Below, piece by piece: positions 59,301 through 64,000 of a stretch of 64,000 nucleotides of DNA. Every line of letters begins with the position of its first letter. Positions within the stretch are counted from its first letter, which is position 1. Source of the stretch: Owenia fusiformis (Eukaryota > Annelida > Polychaeta > Sabellida > Oweniidae). The notes under the pieces are model-generated. The model did no database searches, was not told where the DNA came from, and saw only the letters and a program-made list of their open reading frames with translations. The DNA lies in NCBI GenBank assembly GCA_903813345.2, contig CAIIXF020000002.1, positions 594,001 to 658,000 of the forward strand. The letters run 5' to 3'. The position numbers were made by a program, and so were the translations under genes.

Positions 59301-62300
59301 TACGTAAAGTATTGCATCCAGATGATTTTACTTCGTCCGTGGAAATTGTAGAACAGTTCAGGAAAACGAACACTATGCTACAGTAAGACAGTACTGCATA
59401 CTTAAACTTTATTAAATGTAAAAATGATTTGTTATTCAATGTAATGGTGTTATGGTTCACCCCTTCGAGTTTAATGCATCACTTAATTGCATAAGAACTC
59501 AGTGTTTGAATATCCATTCATATATGTTGAGTGAAACTTGTTTTTATGCATGACCAAAGGTGATTAGATGACTTTGGAAGTTAGAGTTGAGACACTGAAG
59601 AAGTAACAGTAAAATGTGCAATAACACACTACCCTACCACGTGACGACGTTTAAAAGGGAAACAGGGTACAGCTTAGTTGCAAATGGAGCACGTGGGTTT
59701 AATTCCATATTTCTGAACGTAAAATACATTTTAGATTTATTTCTAGTGTTCTACCAGACATAGAATTGATTCATCAAGCAGTGCGTAGAATATTGTTGGA
59801 AAAAACCACTATAGGCAAAGATAGATAATAGTGGGCGCAGTGAAGCAAAACACGAATGCAATACACGATACATTTCAGTAAATCTATCAACGTACAGGGA
59901 GCATGTACGTTTCCCTTCGAAAATGTTACATTGATATGTAACAAAAAACCCAGTTAACTGTTATTTAAACTGCGTGTCATCGTGTTATAGGTGGATACGT
60001 TTTCTAGTATGTTAGTCAACTGTATTTTTGTGAATTTGAATAAAACATTTTGAATGATCGGTTTTTGAGGACGGTAGTGAATTAGACCATTCAAGGGGTT
60101 CTATAGAAAGATTCTTCACATGTAGTTCAGGCAATTTTAATTTTTCTGAGTAGCAGATAGTCATTAATACTGAGAGCGGATAGTCATTTATCATTAACGT
60201 GTTAATATTTAATTTCGTTATTTTATTTCAATTTGATACCTTAGTAACACGTATAATCTAGCGTTTTTGTTAATTTAATGACTAAAATGCATACGACCTG
60301 AAAGGCCGTGTCTAAATCTACAAAATAATGTTTACTTTATTTGGATTAAATAACAATTGATGACACCTCAAAGCATCAACAGGCGGCCTTTTTAGCATTA
60401 CTTTCACTGTTTGCAACGTAAATGTACATGAGGTCGGGACATAGTATGTCTGTATAATCAGCTTACTTTCTCGCTCCCTGTACTATTGAACAATTTACAT
60501 TCCTTGTACCCTGTATTGATCAACTTTTGCAACTGTGTACCGTGTACTATGACATATCAAATATTTTAAAATATAAAACGATATTATTTACATTCTTTCT
60601 TCAACTATCATATACTAGTAACTTGGAACATGGACTTCACTATTGCACCACTGAAGTGTAGCGAATAGCAATATTGACTCACTCCGAGCACCAAACGTAT
60701 TAACCTTTTGACTAAGCAGTCGATATACTCAAAAGCGACCTGGTTGAAAGCCAAAAGATTCGCGAATGCGCGATCGAGGTAGGGTAGTGTGAATAAAAAC
60801 CAAATATATAAGCACTAGTGCCAAAGGGAAAGGACCAGAAGTTGTAATGGAACTTTGCAAGAAAAAGCAAACTCTAAGTGCATACCAGTTAGGAAAAAAC
60901 AAACCCCATATAGCCCAAAACCATGATCTAACGTGAAAAGAAACAATGTCTAATACCCAAGAAATATAAGTTGATTTTAGAAAGAAAGTAAAGTTTTATG
61001 TATTTATTTATGCATGGGACACTTTTGCTCCGATTCATCAGTCGGCGCCCACCCGATTGAGTATTTAGTTCTAAATTGTATACAATTTGGACAAGAACAC
61101 TCAATCGGCCGGGCGCCGACCGATGAATCGGAGCAAATGTGACCCAGGCATTATCATGAGGTGATTAGATACCTTTCAACATCTCTACATTCACATATAA
61201 CAGATGTTGAGACTCTAAATATTAACCTCTACTCCATTTTCCCTGAACTCTTCTGGTTTTAAAGTGCTATGAAAGTTAACAGGAAATGACAAAACAGGAA
61301 GTGACAATTTTTTTGCATTTTCAGACATTTTTTGAACAAAGATAACAGAGTTCTGTTTTGACCTCCAGTCAATTCAACTTGTTTCAAATAACATTTACAG
61401 GTCCAGGGTCACAATGTTCATGGCCAGAATAACCCTAAACATGATGAAATAACTTTTTCAGCCCTATGAAAATGTGACTGAAAATAGCTAAAAATATGAG
61501 GTTGGAAAGGTCACAGGACAGAAAATGTGCCCAATATATTGCTCTAAATTATACAATCTTTGAAAATTTGATATCATTCTGAGAGGACCCTGGGGCAATA
61601 GTTAAATAATAACAATCAAATCACAGGGGAAATACGTTTAACTAAAAACAAAATCAGGGCCGTCAGTTAATGGGGGAAAAGTAAACAAATAACAATTGGT
61701 AGCGTGACAAGTAAATATGGGGGCAAATGAAATAGATACAATAACAATGAATGGTAGCGTGGAAATTTGGAAAGTAAATTGGAATAAGCGTAATTTAAAT
61801 CAATGGTAGCGTGGAAGTTAAAATAGTTAAATTAAAGTGAATGTTCAATTTATATGAAAGGGCACTAAAGTGTATATTATGAAATAAATTAAGAAACAAA
61901 TAGATTAAAGTTTAATAAATCTATTGTAATCAAAATAATACTCAAATATACTAGCACAAATAAAGAATATCAGTACAAATACAATATTACAAAAACACAC
62001 CAGAATACATTAAGTGGCTTACCCATTGTCACTGTCGTTTCCTTTGTTCAATGATATCCAACATGTTTTAGCTTATGTCTAAAAATGTGTAGAAACCAAG
62101 TGTTCCAGTCAAGGTCTGGTGTAAAAGTGTCTCTTGACCAAAGGAAACAGACAGTTTATATTCTAAAAGTTGCCAAATTACCATATTATTGTACCCCACC
62201 TGGCCCTGGGACCAGGCACTGAACAAAGGGATGATTCTTACAGCTAAGGGATTATCTAAGAAAGCCAGACTGTAACTAATTGTCTATTCAAAAAGTTTGA

Positions 62301-63289
62301 ATAGAGTTCACTTGGTTCAGACTAAAGCTCTGCTATAGCAGCAGCATATAGACTGTACTGAATGAACAGGTCAAAGGGTCACAAAGTACAATGCAAAACT
62401 TTATGAAGGAAAAATGTGAAACGAAAATGTAATTTTAAATATTAAAACATGGAAATAACATTGCTATAATTAAAACTAAATATAATACATTGATATTAAG
62501 AAGGATTTAACACGATGACAAGTGATCAGAAAACAAGGGTATACCACCTTTGATCACGGGTCATCACAATTCATAGAAAAAGAAAAAAATGAAAAAACTG
62601 ATTTGAAAAGTGATCTATTTTCCTTTTTATGACCATTTTTGTTTAAGACAATTTTCTAAAATTTCAAAGATTGTATCAGTTAGAGCATTATATTGGGCAC
62701 ATTTTCTGAAAAATTCTGAAAAATGTATAAATGTGGAAATAGTTAAATTGACTGGAGGTCAAACCAGAACTCTGTTATCTTTGTTCAAAAAATGTCTAAA
62801 AATGCAACCTTTTTTGTCACTTCCTGTTTCGTCATTTCCTGTTAACTTCCATGGCACCTTAATTGAGCGTGTAGGCTACTATAACACCATCATGAGAAAT
62901 TTTTCTTTTTCTCAGTCATTTCGCATATATTGCCAATGTTCACTTGATGTAATATACTATTTGGTTTGAATTATCAATGATCTAAAGGTTGGTTAGTGAT
63001 ATGTACTGTTACGTCGATTGTTTCCCGTGTAGTCTAGAGTCACATTTGATTTGATTGCTTTATTGTTGCTATTGAAGAAATATATTGAATGTTATACGAA
63101 CTTGATCAGCATCGTCATCATGATATTTATTGCTTAACAATATGACTTAGCCATACATGTTTTTGCAGGCCATCTGAAGTAGCTGATGCGATGATTAAGC
63201 TGATAGAAGATGACACATTGAATGGAGCGTCATTATTAGTTACGAAGGGCAAAACAATCTTAGTCGATCCACCAGCCTTGGACATATAA
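17222..63289 (+). CDS. 15-hydroxyprostaglandin dehydrogenase-like SDR, complete (copy B)
   Basis: Exons 17,222-17,314; 54,970-55,090; 58,099-58,205; 58,476-58,572; 58,805-58,881; 59,213-59,382; 63,169-63,289 join in phase to 786 bases, 261 residues plus stop (human HPGD has 266). Motifs: TGGARGIG at 11-18 (dinucleotide binding); Asp36 at the end of the second strand, which favours NAD over NADP; NNAG 89-92; catalytic Ser137, Tyr150, Lys154; C-terminal LIEDDTLNGA. Residue spacing matches HPGD closely (its Ser138, Tyr151, Lys155). The family oxidises the 15-hydroxyl of prostaglandins and related lipid alcohols in the cytosol; the substrate in this organism is inferred only. Intron 1 is about 37.7 kb. 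It is possible that exon 1 also serves other transcripts, or that the long intron reflects misassembly. Confidence 0.85.
17416..17582. mobile_element. Small TIR element (MITE-like)
   Basis: GACCGGTGTAAAAG at the left and CTTTTACACCGGTC at the right are perfect inverted ends; the interior repeats ATGGTCC motifs. About 167 bp, no coding content, only 100 bp into intron 1. Confidence 0.65.
17735..18120 (+). repeat. Interspersed repeat, copy 1
   Basis: Begins GGGTGTGGAAGGACCGTGGG and is diverged but collinear with 36,895-37,280: shared landmarks GTGGGTGGCAA.TAAAATA, CAACACCCAA, GTGAGTGAG, AAAAGGTGAA, GAGATGAA.GGGATTGAT.AA. No coding content. Confidence 0.6.
18318..18420 (+). repeat. CGCGAA-rich terminal repeat
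   Basis: TACTGTACGCCCGGTATTAT followed by multiple TTTCGCGAA motifs; the inverted counterpart is at 48,965-49,060. It may be an end of a MITE-type family. Confidence 0.5.
19565..19642 (-). repeat. tRNA-like segment in repeat X
   Basis: On the minus strand TGGCCTCATGGTTAGCG fits a Pol III A box (TGGCNNAGTGG-like), and TTGATCGAGACCC about 40 bases on resembles a B box. The stem arms are not well paired, so it is more likely a tRNA-derived repeat than a functional tRNA. Repeated on the + strand at about 47,680-47,760. Confidence 0.4.
20621..21072 (+). pseudogene. RANYQ-family transposon protein, C-terminal remnant
   Basis: Translates as LPPTKDALILHINRANYQAY then IWRNAGK, HGW, PAPQEIMELGAYSCKGAC and CSCKK, with a frameshift near 20,870 into CKCRKGVCENC and an acidic tail ending at the stop 21,072. 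The LPP.K.AL..H..RANYQ..IW block followed by a Cys-rich tail is a pattern I recall from many multi-copy uncharacterised invertebrate proteins. The same block occurs in the element at 31,082. Function unknown; not a classical DDE catalytic region in what remains. Confidence 0.65.
21098..21574. mobile_element. 477-bp palindromic MITE within the transposon
   Basis: GTGATCCGCTCGATTA at the left pairs with TAATCGAGTGGATCAC at the right; complementarity continues through ACAAACGTG..CAGTATCATATG and CATATGATACTG..CACGTTTGTG to the centre near 21,335. No coding content. Confidence 0.75.
21788..21918 (+). repeat. Two-copy tandem repeat (about 66 bp)
   Basis: TTTTATGACTGTTAAATT..TATAGTCT.GTTAA..CCACTTTATAAACAGG occurs twice in succession. 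Confidence 0.7.
22378..22482 (-). repeat. tRNA-like (SINE-type) segment
   Basis: Minus strand: GAGCTGGTTCAGAGCACC resembles an A-box region and GCGAGTTCGAGACAC a B box, about 45 bases apart, with GCTCTGTATCCACAATG between. Acceptor arms do not close, so a tRNA-derived relic is more likely than a tRNA gene. Confidence 0.4.
24322..25156. other. Non-coding stretch with a CAGGGTTCGTACGC-type end
   Basis: Near 24,590-24,625 the sequence CCCTGACATTTCCAGGTGCG TACGAACCCTG is the inverse of a common invertebrate MITE end (CAGGGTTCGTACGCACCTGG). Several CCCTGACATTTCC motifs precede it. The other end was not located. No gene. Confidence 0.4.
25157..27382 (+). repeat. 5' LTR (2,226 bp)
   Basis: Begins TGTGATGATCCTCCC, ends TGGGTTGCCACA. 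Nearly identical to the 3' LTR apart from a few base changes and three large indels, which implies a fairly recent insertion. Confidence 0.9.
27385..27402 (+). promoter_or_regulatory. Primer-binding site
   Basis: TGGTGCCAGCGGCTGG starts two bases after the LTR end and fits the complement of a tRNA 3' end (..TGGCACCA). The tRNA was not identified. Confidence 0.55.
27541..29210 (+). CDS. Gag-like protein with zinc knuckles (frameshifted)
   Basis: ATG at 27,541 opens a 203-codon frame ending at 28,152. A second frame (-1 relative) is open through 28,068-29,210 and continues the same low-complexity, Ser/Glu/Pro-rich style (e.g. ..SPDEKPDSGYHSQELVRP). The C-terminal part has a basic stretch (VIKKTLKKNSNSKPKSKRYV) then CQICETRRHSIFDC (CX2CX4HX4C) and CFKCGNDHRITDC (CX2CX3HX4C), typical nucleocapsid knuckles. 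The overlap lacks a clear X-XXY-YYZ slippery heptamer in frame, so an indel mutation is more likely than programmed frameshifting. Role inferred: RNA packaging in virus-like particles. Confidence 0.7.
29211..30990 (+). other. Internal non-coding part of the LTR element
   Basis: About 1.8 kb with no polymerase or integrase motif on either strand; scattered short frames only. Confidence 0.6.
30992..31005 (+). promoter_or_regulatory. Polypurine tract
   Basis: AAAAGGGGGAGCAG abuts the 3' LTR start (TGTGATG); expected plus-strand primer for reverse transcription. Confidence 0.75.
31082..34418. mobile_element. 3.34-kb DNA transposon with about 680-bp TIRs
   Basis: Ends TACTGGATGAGCTCAGACC and GGTCTGAGCTCATCCAGTA are perfectly inverted. 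Complementarity continues to about 31,760 and from about 33,740. The 5' LTR gives the empty site (CTCTTAACTTT), showing a TTA duplication (31,079-31,081 and 34,419-34,421). A 3-bp TTA target is a PIF/Harbinger-like trait, but no Harbinger transposase is present. It carries the GCDSTSAF/RANYQ protein gene at 32,472-33,280. Confidence 0.85.
32472..33280 (+). pseudogene. RANYQ-family transposon protein (one frameshift)
   Basis: Frame from about 32,472 (TKVTLHTIYSAGHSDKP) reads VVRSVDRDVFLLLMKYSSHI, RRILDIHEIAASLSSDLCEA, HAFTGCDSTSAFVRKGK and stops at 32,876. A one-base shift continues it as DKKTKLRNINKLHCSLFQQR, SLLPPCKDSLMQHAYRANYQ, IWKSAHIAKPDIENPNAHGW to 33,280. The order S-D-x-DVF-LLL, HAFTGCD-TSAF-KGK, LPPC-SL-H-RANYQ-IW matches a large uncharacterised protein family I recall from cnidarians and molluscs. 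The usual Cys-rich tail is missing here. The upstream N-terminus was not found; an acceptor-like AAACAG precedes it. Confidence 0.65.
36722..36750 (+). repeat. (CAT)n microsatellite
   Basis: About nine CAT triplets just outside the LTR element. Confidence 0.9.
36895..37280 (+). repeat. Interspersed repeat, copy 2
   Basis: Diverged partner of 17,735-18,120: GGGCGTGTGGAAGGCCCGTG start and collinear landmarks. Confidence 0.6.
38438..38462. repeat. Palindromic GTCACCACC/GGTGGTGAC end
   Basis: TGTCACCACCAAAAGTGGTG followed by ACATATTG is a short palindrome; GGTGGTGACATTTTGTCATG at 40,270-40,289 marks the other side of the array. Likely the ends of the array-bearing element. Confidence 0.5.
38590..40260 (+). 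repeat. Tandem array of AGGTCA/TGACCT half-site units
   Basis: About 12 units of 125-180 bp: CTACATGTTCTCAGAAATTC, CTGACTTTAGATTTGAC, TTGACCTTCAATGACCTTCT, CAAGGTCAAAAAAGGTCAAA, AAGGTCTTTTTTCAACTTGC. Each has TGACCT-4-TGACCT and AGGTCA-4-AGGTCA-3-AGGTC spacing. Some units carry an internal doubling of the ATTTGAC segment. Confidence 0.9.
40832..41759. other. Non-coding stretch with one MITE
   Basis: Contains a diverged copy (40,920-41,021) of the GGTCACATTTGCTCCGATT MITE. The rest is AT-rich; on the minus strand it would be the 3' part of the transcription unit suggested by the promoter at 45.5 kb. Confidence 0.45.
40920..41021. mobile_element. Short palindromic MITE, diverged copy
   Basis: GGATCACATTTGCTGCGAGT..ACTCAATCGGCCGGGCGCC..ATCGGAGCAAATGTGACC; same family as 13,005-13,134. 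Confidence 0.65.
41760..42068 (-). CDS. Small single-pass membrane protein, hypothetical
   Basis: A 102-codon frame. The first 34 residues read into the adjacent 90-bp repeat, so the true start may be the internal MELDIPF (about 68 residues). A strong membrane segment follows: IPFIILVVGGILFVLLCLML then VICSQVC, with a charged KIQDEE after it and a Pro-rich tail (VPAVPIPPTPTPALK). No homologue recognised. The predicted order on the minus strand is TATA/CRE promoter (45.5 kb), 90-bp arrays, this ORF. It could be a gene with a repeat-bearing leader or intron, or a retroelement accessory frame. Confidence 0.4.
   Translation of the reverse strand: MNYTTTQWRILQQREENPYFHWKQDTRQLLSLQWMELDIPFIILVVGGILFVLLCLMLVICSQVCIKIQDEEAPVPAVPIPPTPTPALKSTPSFSMSTMNFV
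42050..42640 (-). repeat. 90-bp tandem array, type 1 (about 6.5 units)
   Basis: Units CTGTGTTGTAGTATAATTCA..CTTTGATTATG..AAGTCAAACTATCGGCTCTG..GGCTATCTC, period about 90 bp. Alternate units differ at CTCCTGGATCCTCGTC versus CTCTTGGATCCTCCTC. Same ancestral unit as the array at 43,170-44,880. Confidence 0.9.
42660..43080 (-). repeat. Array flank, copy 1
   Basis: AACTTCCTTCACAA..AGC.TACCTA.AAATATAGCATG..CATAGG matches the flank of the second array at 44,865-45,110. Further in are degenerate CTCCAAA..CAAAGTCC modules of about 45 bp and an A15 run. Confidence 0.7.
43170..44880 (-). repeat. 90-bp tandem array, type 2 (19 units)
   Basis: Exact 90-bp period: TCTGTAGATGTATATCTTAA, CTTTAATGATGCGAAATCAC, CAAAGTAAAAATATCTCG and a variable 30-bp part. 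Three variants of the variable part (TTGAATAAACTG, CTGGATAATCTG, CTGGTTAATCTG) are interspersed. On the minus strand units encode a 30-residue repeat such as YFYFGDFASLKLRYTSTE. The CTGGTTAATC variant puts in a TAA stop. Open stretches are 43,415-44,062, 44,135-44,422 and 44,495-44,872. Probably a satellite-like array, although the open frame is notable. Confidence 0.9.
44865..45420 (-). repeat. Array flank, copy 2, and leader region
   Basis: Copies the flank at 42,660-43,080 and continues with CAAAGTCC-bearing modules up to the promoter-like sequence. Confidence 0.6.
45487..45494 (-). promoter_or_regulatory. TATA box of a minus-strand promoter
   Basis: CTGGGTATATAAGCAGCGAG on the minus strand, followed by GCTGAGAGCGCTCAGCAG. 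A CRE (TGACGTCA) lies about 20-30 bp upstream. A good core promoter facing the 90-bp arrays and the membrane-protein ORF. Confidence 0.5.
45514..45521. promoter_or_regulatory. CRE palindrome TGACGTCA
   Basis: Perfect cAMP-response-type element just upstream of the TATA box. Confidence 0.5.
45522..46727. other. Non-coding stretch
   Basis: Contains GTGAAACGAAAACACTAA (about 45,938-45,955), which recurs at 53,014-53,031 upstream of the other array-bearing unit. No gene seen. Confidence 0.45.
46730..47283. mobile_element. 550-bp foldback element
   Basis: Arms 46,730-46,845 and 47,169-47,283 are inverted: GGCTTTGTATAAAAAACCTC at the left, GAGGTAGGAGGTTTTTTATA at the right, with TTGAAGGGTTCAATTTTAA and TTAAAATTGAACCCTTCAA at the inner edges. 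Confidence 0.75.
47376..48748 (-). repeat. Repeat X, uninterrupted inverted copy
   Basis: Reverse of 18,536-19,694 joined to 24,060-24,321. It shows the pre-insertion state of the 4.37-kb transposon (single ATTTT at 47,632-47,636). Open frames such as 47,982-48,275 are repeat sequence with a counterpart on the other copy. Confidence 0.8.
48965..49060 (-). repeat. CGCGAA-rich terminal repeat, inverted partner
   Basis: TAATACCGGGCGTACAGTA at 49,042-49,060 mirrors 18,318-18,337; extends the inverted relation beyond repeat X. Confidence 0.5.
49153..49329. mobile_element. 180-bp hairpin-forming MITE
   Basis: GGGTAATATC..AATACAC..GGGGCTAGGCACAAA pairs with TTTGTGCCTAGCCC..GTGTATT..GATATTACCC around a centre near 49,240 containing TCGGTCGTTCGGGGT. 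Confidence 0.75.
49335..50155. other. Non-coding stretch next to the second array
   Basis: No gene supported. On the minus strand it would be downstream of the array transcription unit; an acceptor-like TTTTATTTCAG occurs at about 50,003-50,013. Confidence 0.4.
50155..50460 (+). repeat. Direct repeat bracketing the 69-bp array, left
   Basis: Modules of GTGTGCCCCTGTTCCTAACC AGGGTGCA and TATGCCCTTGTTCCTTAACC AAGGTGCA; the same block returns at 51,419-51,640. Confidence 0.8.
50460..51418 (+). repeat. 69-bp tandem array (GTGCAA-rich)
   Basis: Unit GAGGTGCAACCGGGTGCAAA, TGTCCTTATGGGGTGCAACC, TGGTGCAAATGTCCTTAAAT, CCTTAATCC repeats with a 69-bp period (for example CCGAGG at 50,675, 50,744, 50,813). 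At least ten units after shorter degenerate ones. Since 69 is divisible by 3, the + strand stays open as a 23-residue repeat in places. Confidence 0.9.
51419..51640 (+). repeat. Direct repeat bracketing the 69-bp array, right
   Basis: Near copy of 50,155-50,350. Confidence 0.8.
51640..52410 (+). repeat. Second GTGCAA/TTGCAC array
   Basis: Units with GGGTGCAAATATCCCTTGCA CC.ATATGGGGTTGCAA..TTGGGTGCAACTCTCCCAAA; both orientations of the GTGCAA core are present, so long frames open on both strands without implying a protein. Confidence 0.85.
52411..53409. other. Leader and promoter-like region, no gene
   Basis: Minus strand: CCAAT (52,716-52,720) and TATAAAAG (52,673-52,680) in a GC-richer patch, then about 260 bp to the array. 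GTGAAACGAAAACACTAA at 53,014-53,031 is shared with the other array region. Small CACCATATAGGCTA motifs repeat near 53,110-53,165. Confidence 0.45.
52674..52680 (-). promoter_or_regulatory. TATA box candidate with CCAAT
   Basis: GGGGCATATAAAAGGAATT on the minus strand, CCAAT 36 bp upstream; faces the GTGCAA arrays. Confidence 0.45.
53410..54190 (-). pseudogene. Decayed zinc-knuckle plus coiled-coil protein
   Basis: Starting at ATG 54,190 the minus strand encodes MEVATKC..VKRCWFCKSVN and then, after a frame change, CKIYGHRDRDHQECP: Cys/His pairs of zinc-knuckle type. Further on, three overlapping frames (to 53,680, 53,507 and 53,410) form a charged heptad-like stretch (RIQTLQSQNVNILAVIKAQD, KTISKLKSDLTDSEVRIYSL) and an end at HHKFDV. 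The shifts show decay. Resembles a nucleic-acid-binding element protein; no precise family recognised. Confidence 0.5.
54226..54969. other. End of SDR intron 1
   Basis: AT-rich with a C-run; no gene or repeat structure recognised. The acceptor for exon 2 is CTTGATAG. Confidence 0.5.
54970..55090 (+). CDS. SDR exon 2
   Basis: Encodes VCSVDVNNADGEKTVEDLKQ, IYGDSVIFQKCDITKENEVR plus one base. The Asp of SVDVN is the NAD-selecting residue (36), and CDIT is the conserved CD(V/I)T/S before the NNAG exon. Acceptor GATAG, donor GTAAGA. No equivalent occurs near copy A. Confidence 0.85.
55500..56028 (+). pseudogene. LINE RT fragment (copy B)
   Basis: Reads ILASGKSQQVVFEGESSSKT, then VKSGVPQGTVLGPLYFLDYI and NDI, then after a one-base deletion LSFTASLKLFADDSFLFM, the catalytic box intact. 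An in-frame stop follows in DI*TLQ. GVPQG..LGP and FADD are diagnostic for non-LTR RT (CR1/jockey type). The uninterrupted foldback target is at 55,825-55,836. Confidence 0.8.
56029..56650. mobile_element. Short TIR element inside the LINE (copy B)
   Basis: CCCAGTCACATTTG start and AAATGTGACTGGG end; orthologous to 8,546-9,158, so it was inserted before the A/B duplication. Confidence 0.75.
56727..57128 (+). pseudogene. LINE RT C-terminal domain (copy B)
   Basis: Single copy of the domain found twice in A. A 7-base deletion near 57,090 shifts the last residues (..KSTDYYMPMSITATK instead of ..YAYVNNCN). Confidence 0.8.
58099..58205 (+). CDS. SDR exon 3
   Basis: Contains the NNAG motif (residues 89-92). 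The split codon AAT (Asn72) joins exon 2. Identical to copy A exon 3. Confidence 0.88.
58476..58572 (+). CDS. SDR exon 4
   Basis: Carries GGVVVFTSSVA with catalytic Ser137; Gly140 is split across the next intron. Confidence 0.88.
58805..58881 (+). CDS. SDR exon 5
   Basis: VSAYVTSKHGLVGFVRSMA: catalytic Tyr150 and Lys154. Ala149 here is the commoner SDR residue; copy A has Gly. Confidence 0.88.
59213..59382 (+). CDS. SDR exon 6
   Basis: GVRFNCVCPTPVDTPMM corresponds to the GVR.N.ICPG.V.T segment lining the cofactor site; here Thr replaces the usual Gly after CP. Confidence 0.88.
59625..60791. mobile_element. 1.17-kb TIR element present only in copy B
   Basis: CACACTACCCTACC at the start, GGTAGGGTAGTGTG at the end. 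AATAA flanks both sides (59,620-59,624; 60,792-60,796). Copy A has the empty site (GCAATAAGAACC, about 12,779-12,790). No transposase seen. Confidence 0.85.
61016..61145. mobile_element. Short palindromic MITE, copy B
   Basis: Orthologous to 13,005-13,134; central CCCGATTGAGT/ACTCAATCGG arms retained. Confidence 0.7.
61260..61565 (-). repeat. Interspersed repeat, inverted copy
   Basis: GTTAACAGGAAATGACAAAA CAGGAAGTGACA... is the reverse of 62,607-62,850. Together they form an inverted pair about 1 kb apart in intron 6, absent as a pair in copy A. Confidence 0.65.
62607..62900 (+). repeat. Interspersed repeat, intron 6 copy B
   Basis: Orthologous to 13,972-14,260. The open frame across it (62,610-62,969) is not considered a gene. 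Confidence 0.65.
63169..63289 (+). CDS. SDR exon 7 with stop
   Basis: PSEVADAMIKLIEDDTLNGA .. ILVDPPALDI, TAA at 63,287-63,289. Protein sequence equal to copy A. Confidence 0.88.
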
Positions 63290-63310
63290 AGTCTTGGTTA
63301 TATAATGTAT

Positions 63311-63316
63311 AATAAA
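63311..63316 (+). terminator. Polyadenylation signal, SDR copy B
   Basis: AATAAA 22 bases after the stop codon. Confidence 0.5.
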
Positions 63317-63852
63317 CTTAGTTTTGTCACAATATAATAGTATACAGTGACAGTATATATGACAGTTATAGTGATTTTGTGAAACAACGTTTAGATAGGA
63401 CCACAAACAGAAAATTGAATAAAGTTGCTTGTTACTTCACTATTTACATTGCTGTTTACAATCGAGTTGTGTGAGGCAGATCTGTGTATTGCAAGTCAAA
63501 AATTGGTTAAATAAAATTGTATTTAGAATCGGAATTAAAGTGTTCCGTCCATATAATGTCAAATTGAAAATATTTACTGCCTTGTTCAAATAAAGTCCAT
63601 TTCATTGCAATTAAAAATGAACTTAAGGTGAAGAAAAAATTATTAAAGTGAAGAGCTCTGCTCTCTATCGTAATATAGATCGGCATCCCTTTGTTTAGTA
63701 TTTGAGAAAACAGAGAACAAATATTGTATGCGAACTTATGAATATTCTTATAAGCTCATTGTCTTCATAAAGTTCGGACTATATTTATTTAATATTATCA
63801 ATATTTAATGCAAAATGATTAATAAAGATTGGACTATGCAATTGACCAATGT

Positions 63853-64000
63853 CTAATTTTTCAGTTTATGGTACTGCCGGATGTGTCTTCTCTTTGTTGA
63901 CAATTGTGTAAAGCCTTTCCTACAGATCTCACACGTATATGGCTTTTCTCCAGTGTGAGAATTAAGGTGATCTTTTAGGTGCAGGCCCGCTTTAAAAGAT
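63853..64000 (-). CDS. C2H2 zinc-finger protein, last exon (copy B, cut by window end)
   Basis: Stop TAG at 63,853-63,855; the second finger [18 protein letters not shown] and the TGEKP linker are visible before the window ends. Nearly identical to 15,204-15,351, with silent changes, so it appears to be under constraint or very recently duplicated. Confidence 0.8.
   Translation of the reverse strand, partial: SFKAGLHLKDHLNSHTGEKPYTCEICRKGFTQLSTKRRHIRQYHKLKN

Larger units (their letters stand above)
59383..63168 (+). other. SDR copy B intron 6
   Basis: Longer than its A counterpart because of an insertion (59,625-60,791) and a 628-bp segment (61,259-61,886) absent from A. Also holds the MITE at 61,016-61,145. 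No gene. Confidence 0.7.

Overview
The window is eukaryotic genomic DNA, AT-rich and packed with transposable elements. It has interrupted genes with GT-AG introns, LTR and non-LTR retrotransposons, nested DNA transposons, foldbacks and tandem arrays. The repeat types (palindromic GGCCAACGTTGGCC elements, TGTCACCACC...GGTGGTGACA ends, a CR1/jockey-like LINE, RANYQ-type transposon proteins) suggest a marine invertebrate, most likely a mollusc. That placement is inference. No bacterial-style genes, operons or CRISPR arrays were seen.

Genes. One complete host gene can be assembled: a 15-hydroxyprostaglandin dehydrogenase-like short-chain dehydrogenase (SDR) on the + strand. It has seven exons between 17,222 and 63,289, joining in frame to 261 codons. 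Intron 1 is about 37.7 kb and holds most of the mobile DNA in the window. A paralogous set of exons 3-7 lies at 11,271-14,648 (copy A) without exons 1-2 in the window. A C2H2 zinc-finger gene converges on each SDR copy (15,204-15,481 on the minus strand, and 63,853 to the window end). Both genes therefore sit in a direct segmental duplication: A 8,347-15,351 corresponds to B 55,830-64,000, with an extra anchor at 4,685-4,884. A real tandem duplication and unmerged haplotypes in an assembly are both possible.

Layout. 1-3,420: Ty3/Gypsy gag-pol element on the minus strand, cut by the window edge, with primer-binding site and LTR. 3,421-4,684: foldback and a TATA promoter-like region. 4,685-11,000: CR1/jockey-like LINE fragments interrupted by a 3.46-kb foldback element, by a CCCAGTCACA-ended element, and by a 659-bp tandem duplication. 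11,271-15,481: SDR copy A and zinc-finger exon. 17,222: SDR exon 1. 18,536-24,321: a repeat interrupted by a 4.37-kb DNA transposon; its uninterrupted copy is at 47,376-48,748, inverted. 25,157-36,706: a complete LTR element with about 2.2-kb LTRs, primer-binding site, polypurine tract, CTAT target duplication and a gag-like gene but no pol. Its 3' LTR carries a 3.34-kb DNA transposon. 37.5-40.8 kb: foldback enclosing an array of AGGTCA/TGACCT half-sites. 41.7-45.5 kb: small membrane-protein ORF, 90-bp arrays and a TATA/CRE promoter, all on the minus strand. 46.7-49.3 kb: foldbacks and the inverted repeat copy. 49.9-52.7 kb: a second array region (69-bp units rich in GTGCAA) with a promoter. 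53.4-54.2 kb: decayed zinc-knuckle/coiled-coil ORF. 54,970-64,000: SDR exons 2-7 and the second zinc-finger gene.

Two observations stand out. Two structurally complete DNA transposons with unrelated ends both carry remnants of the same uncharacterised protein family. Paralogous or repeat copies also supply empty sites that fix the boundaries of several insertions to the base.
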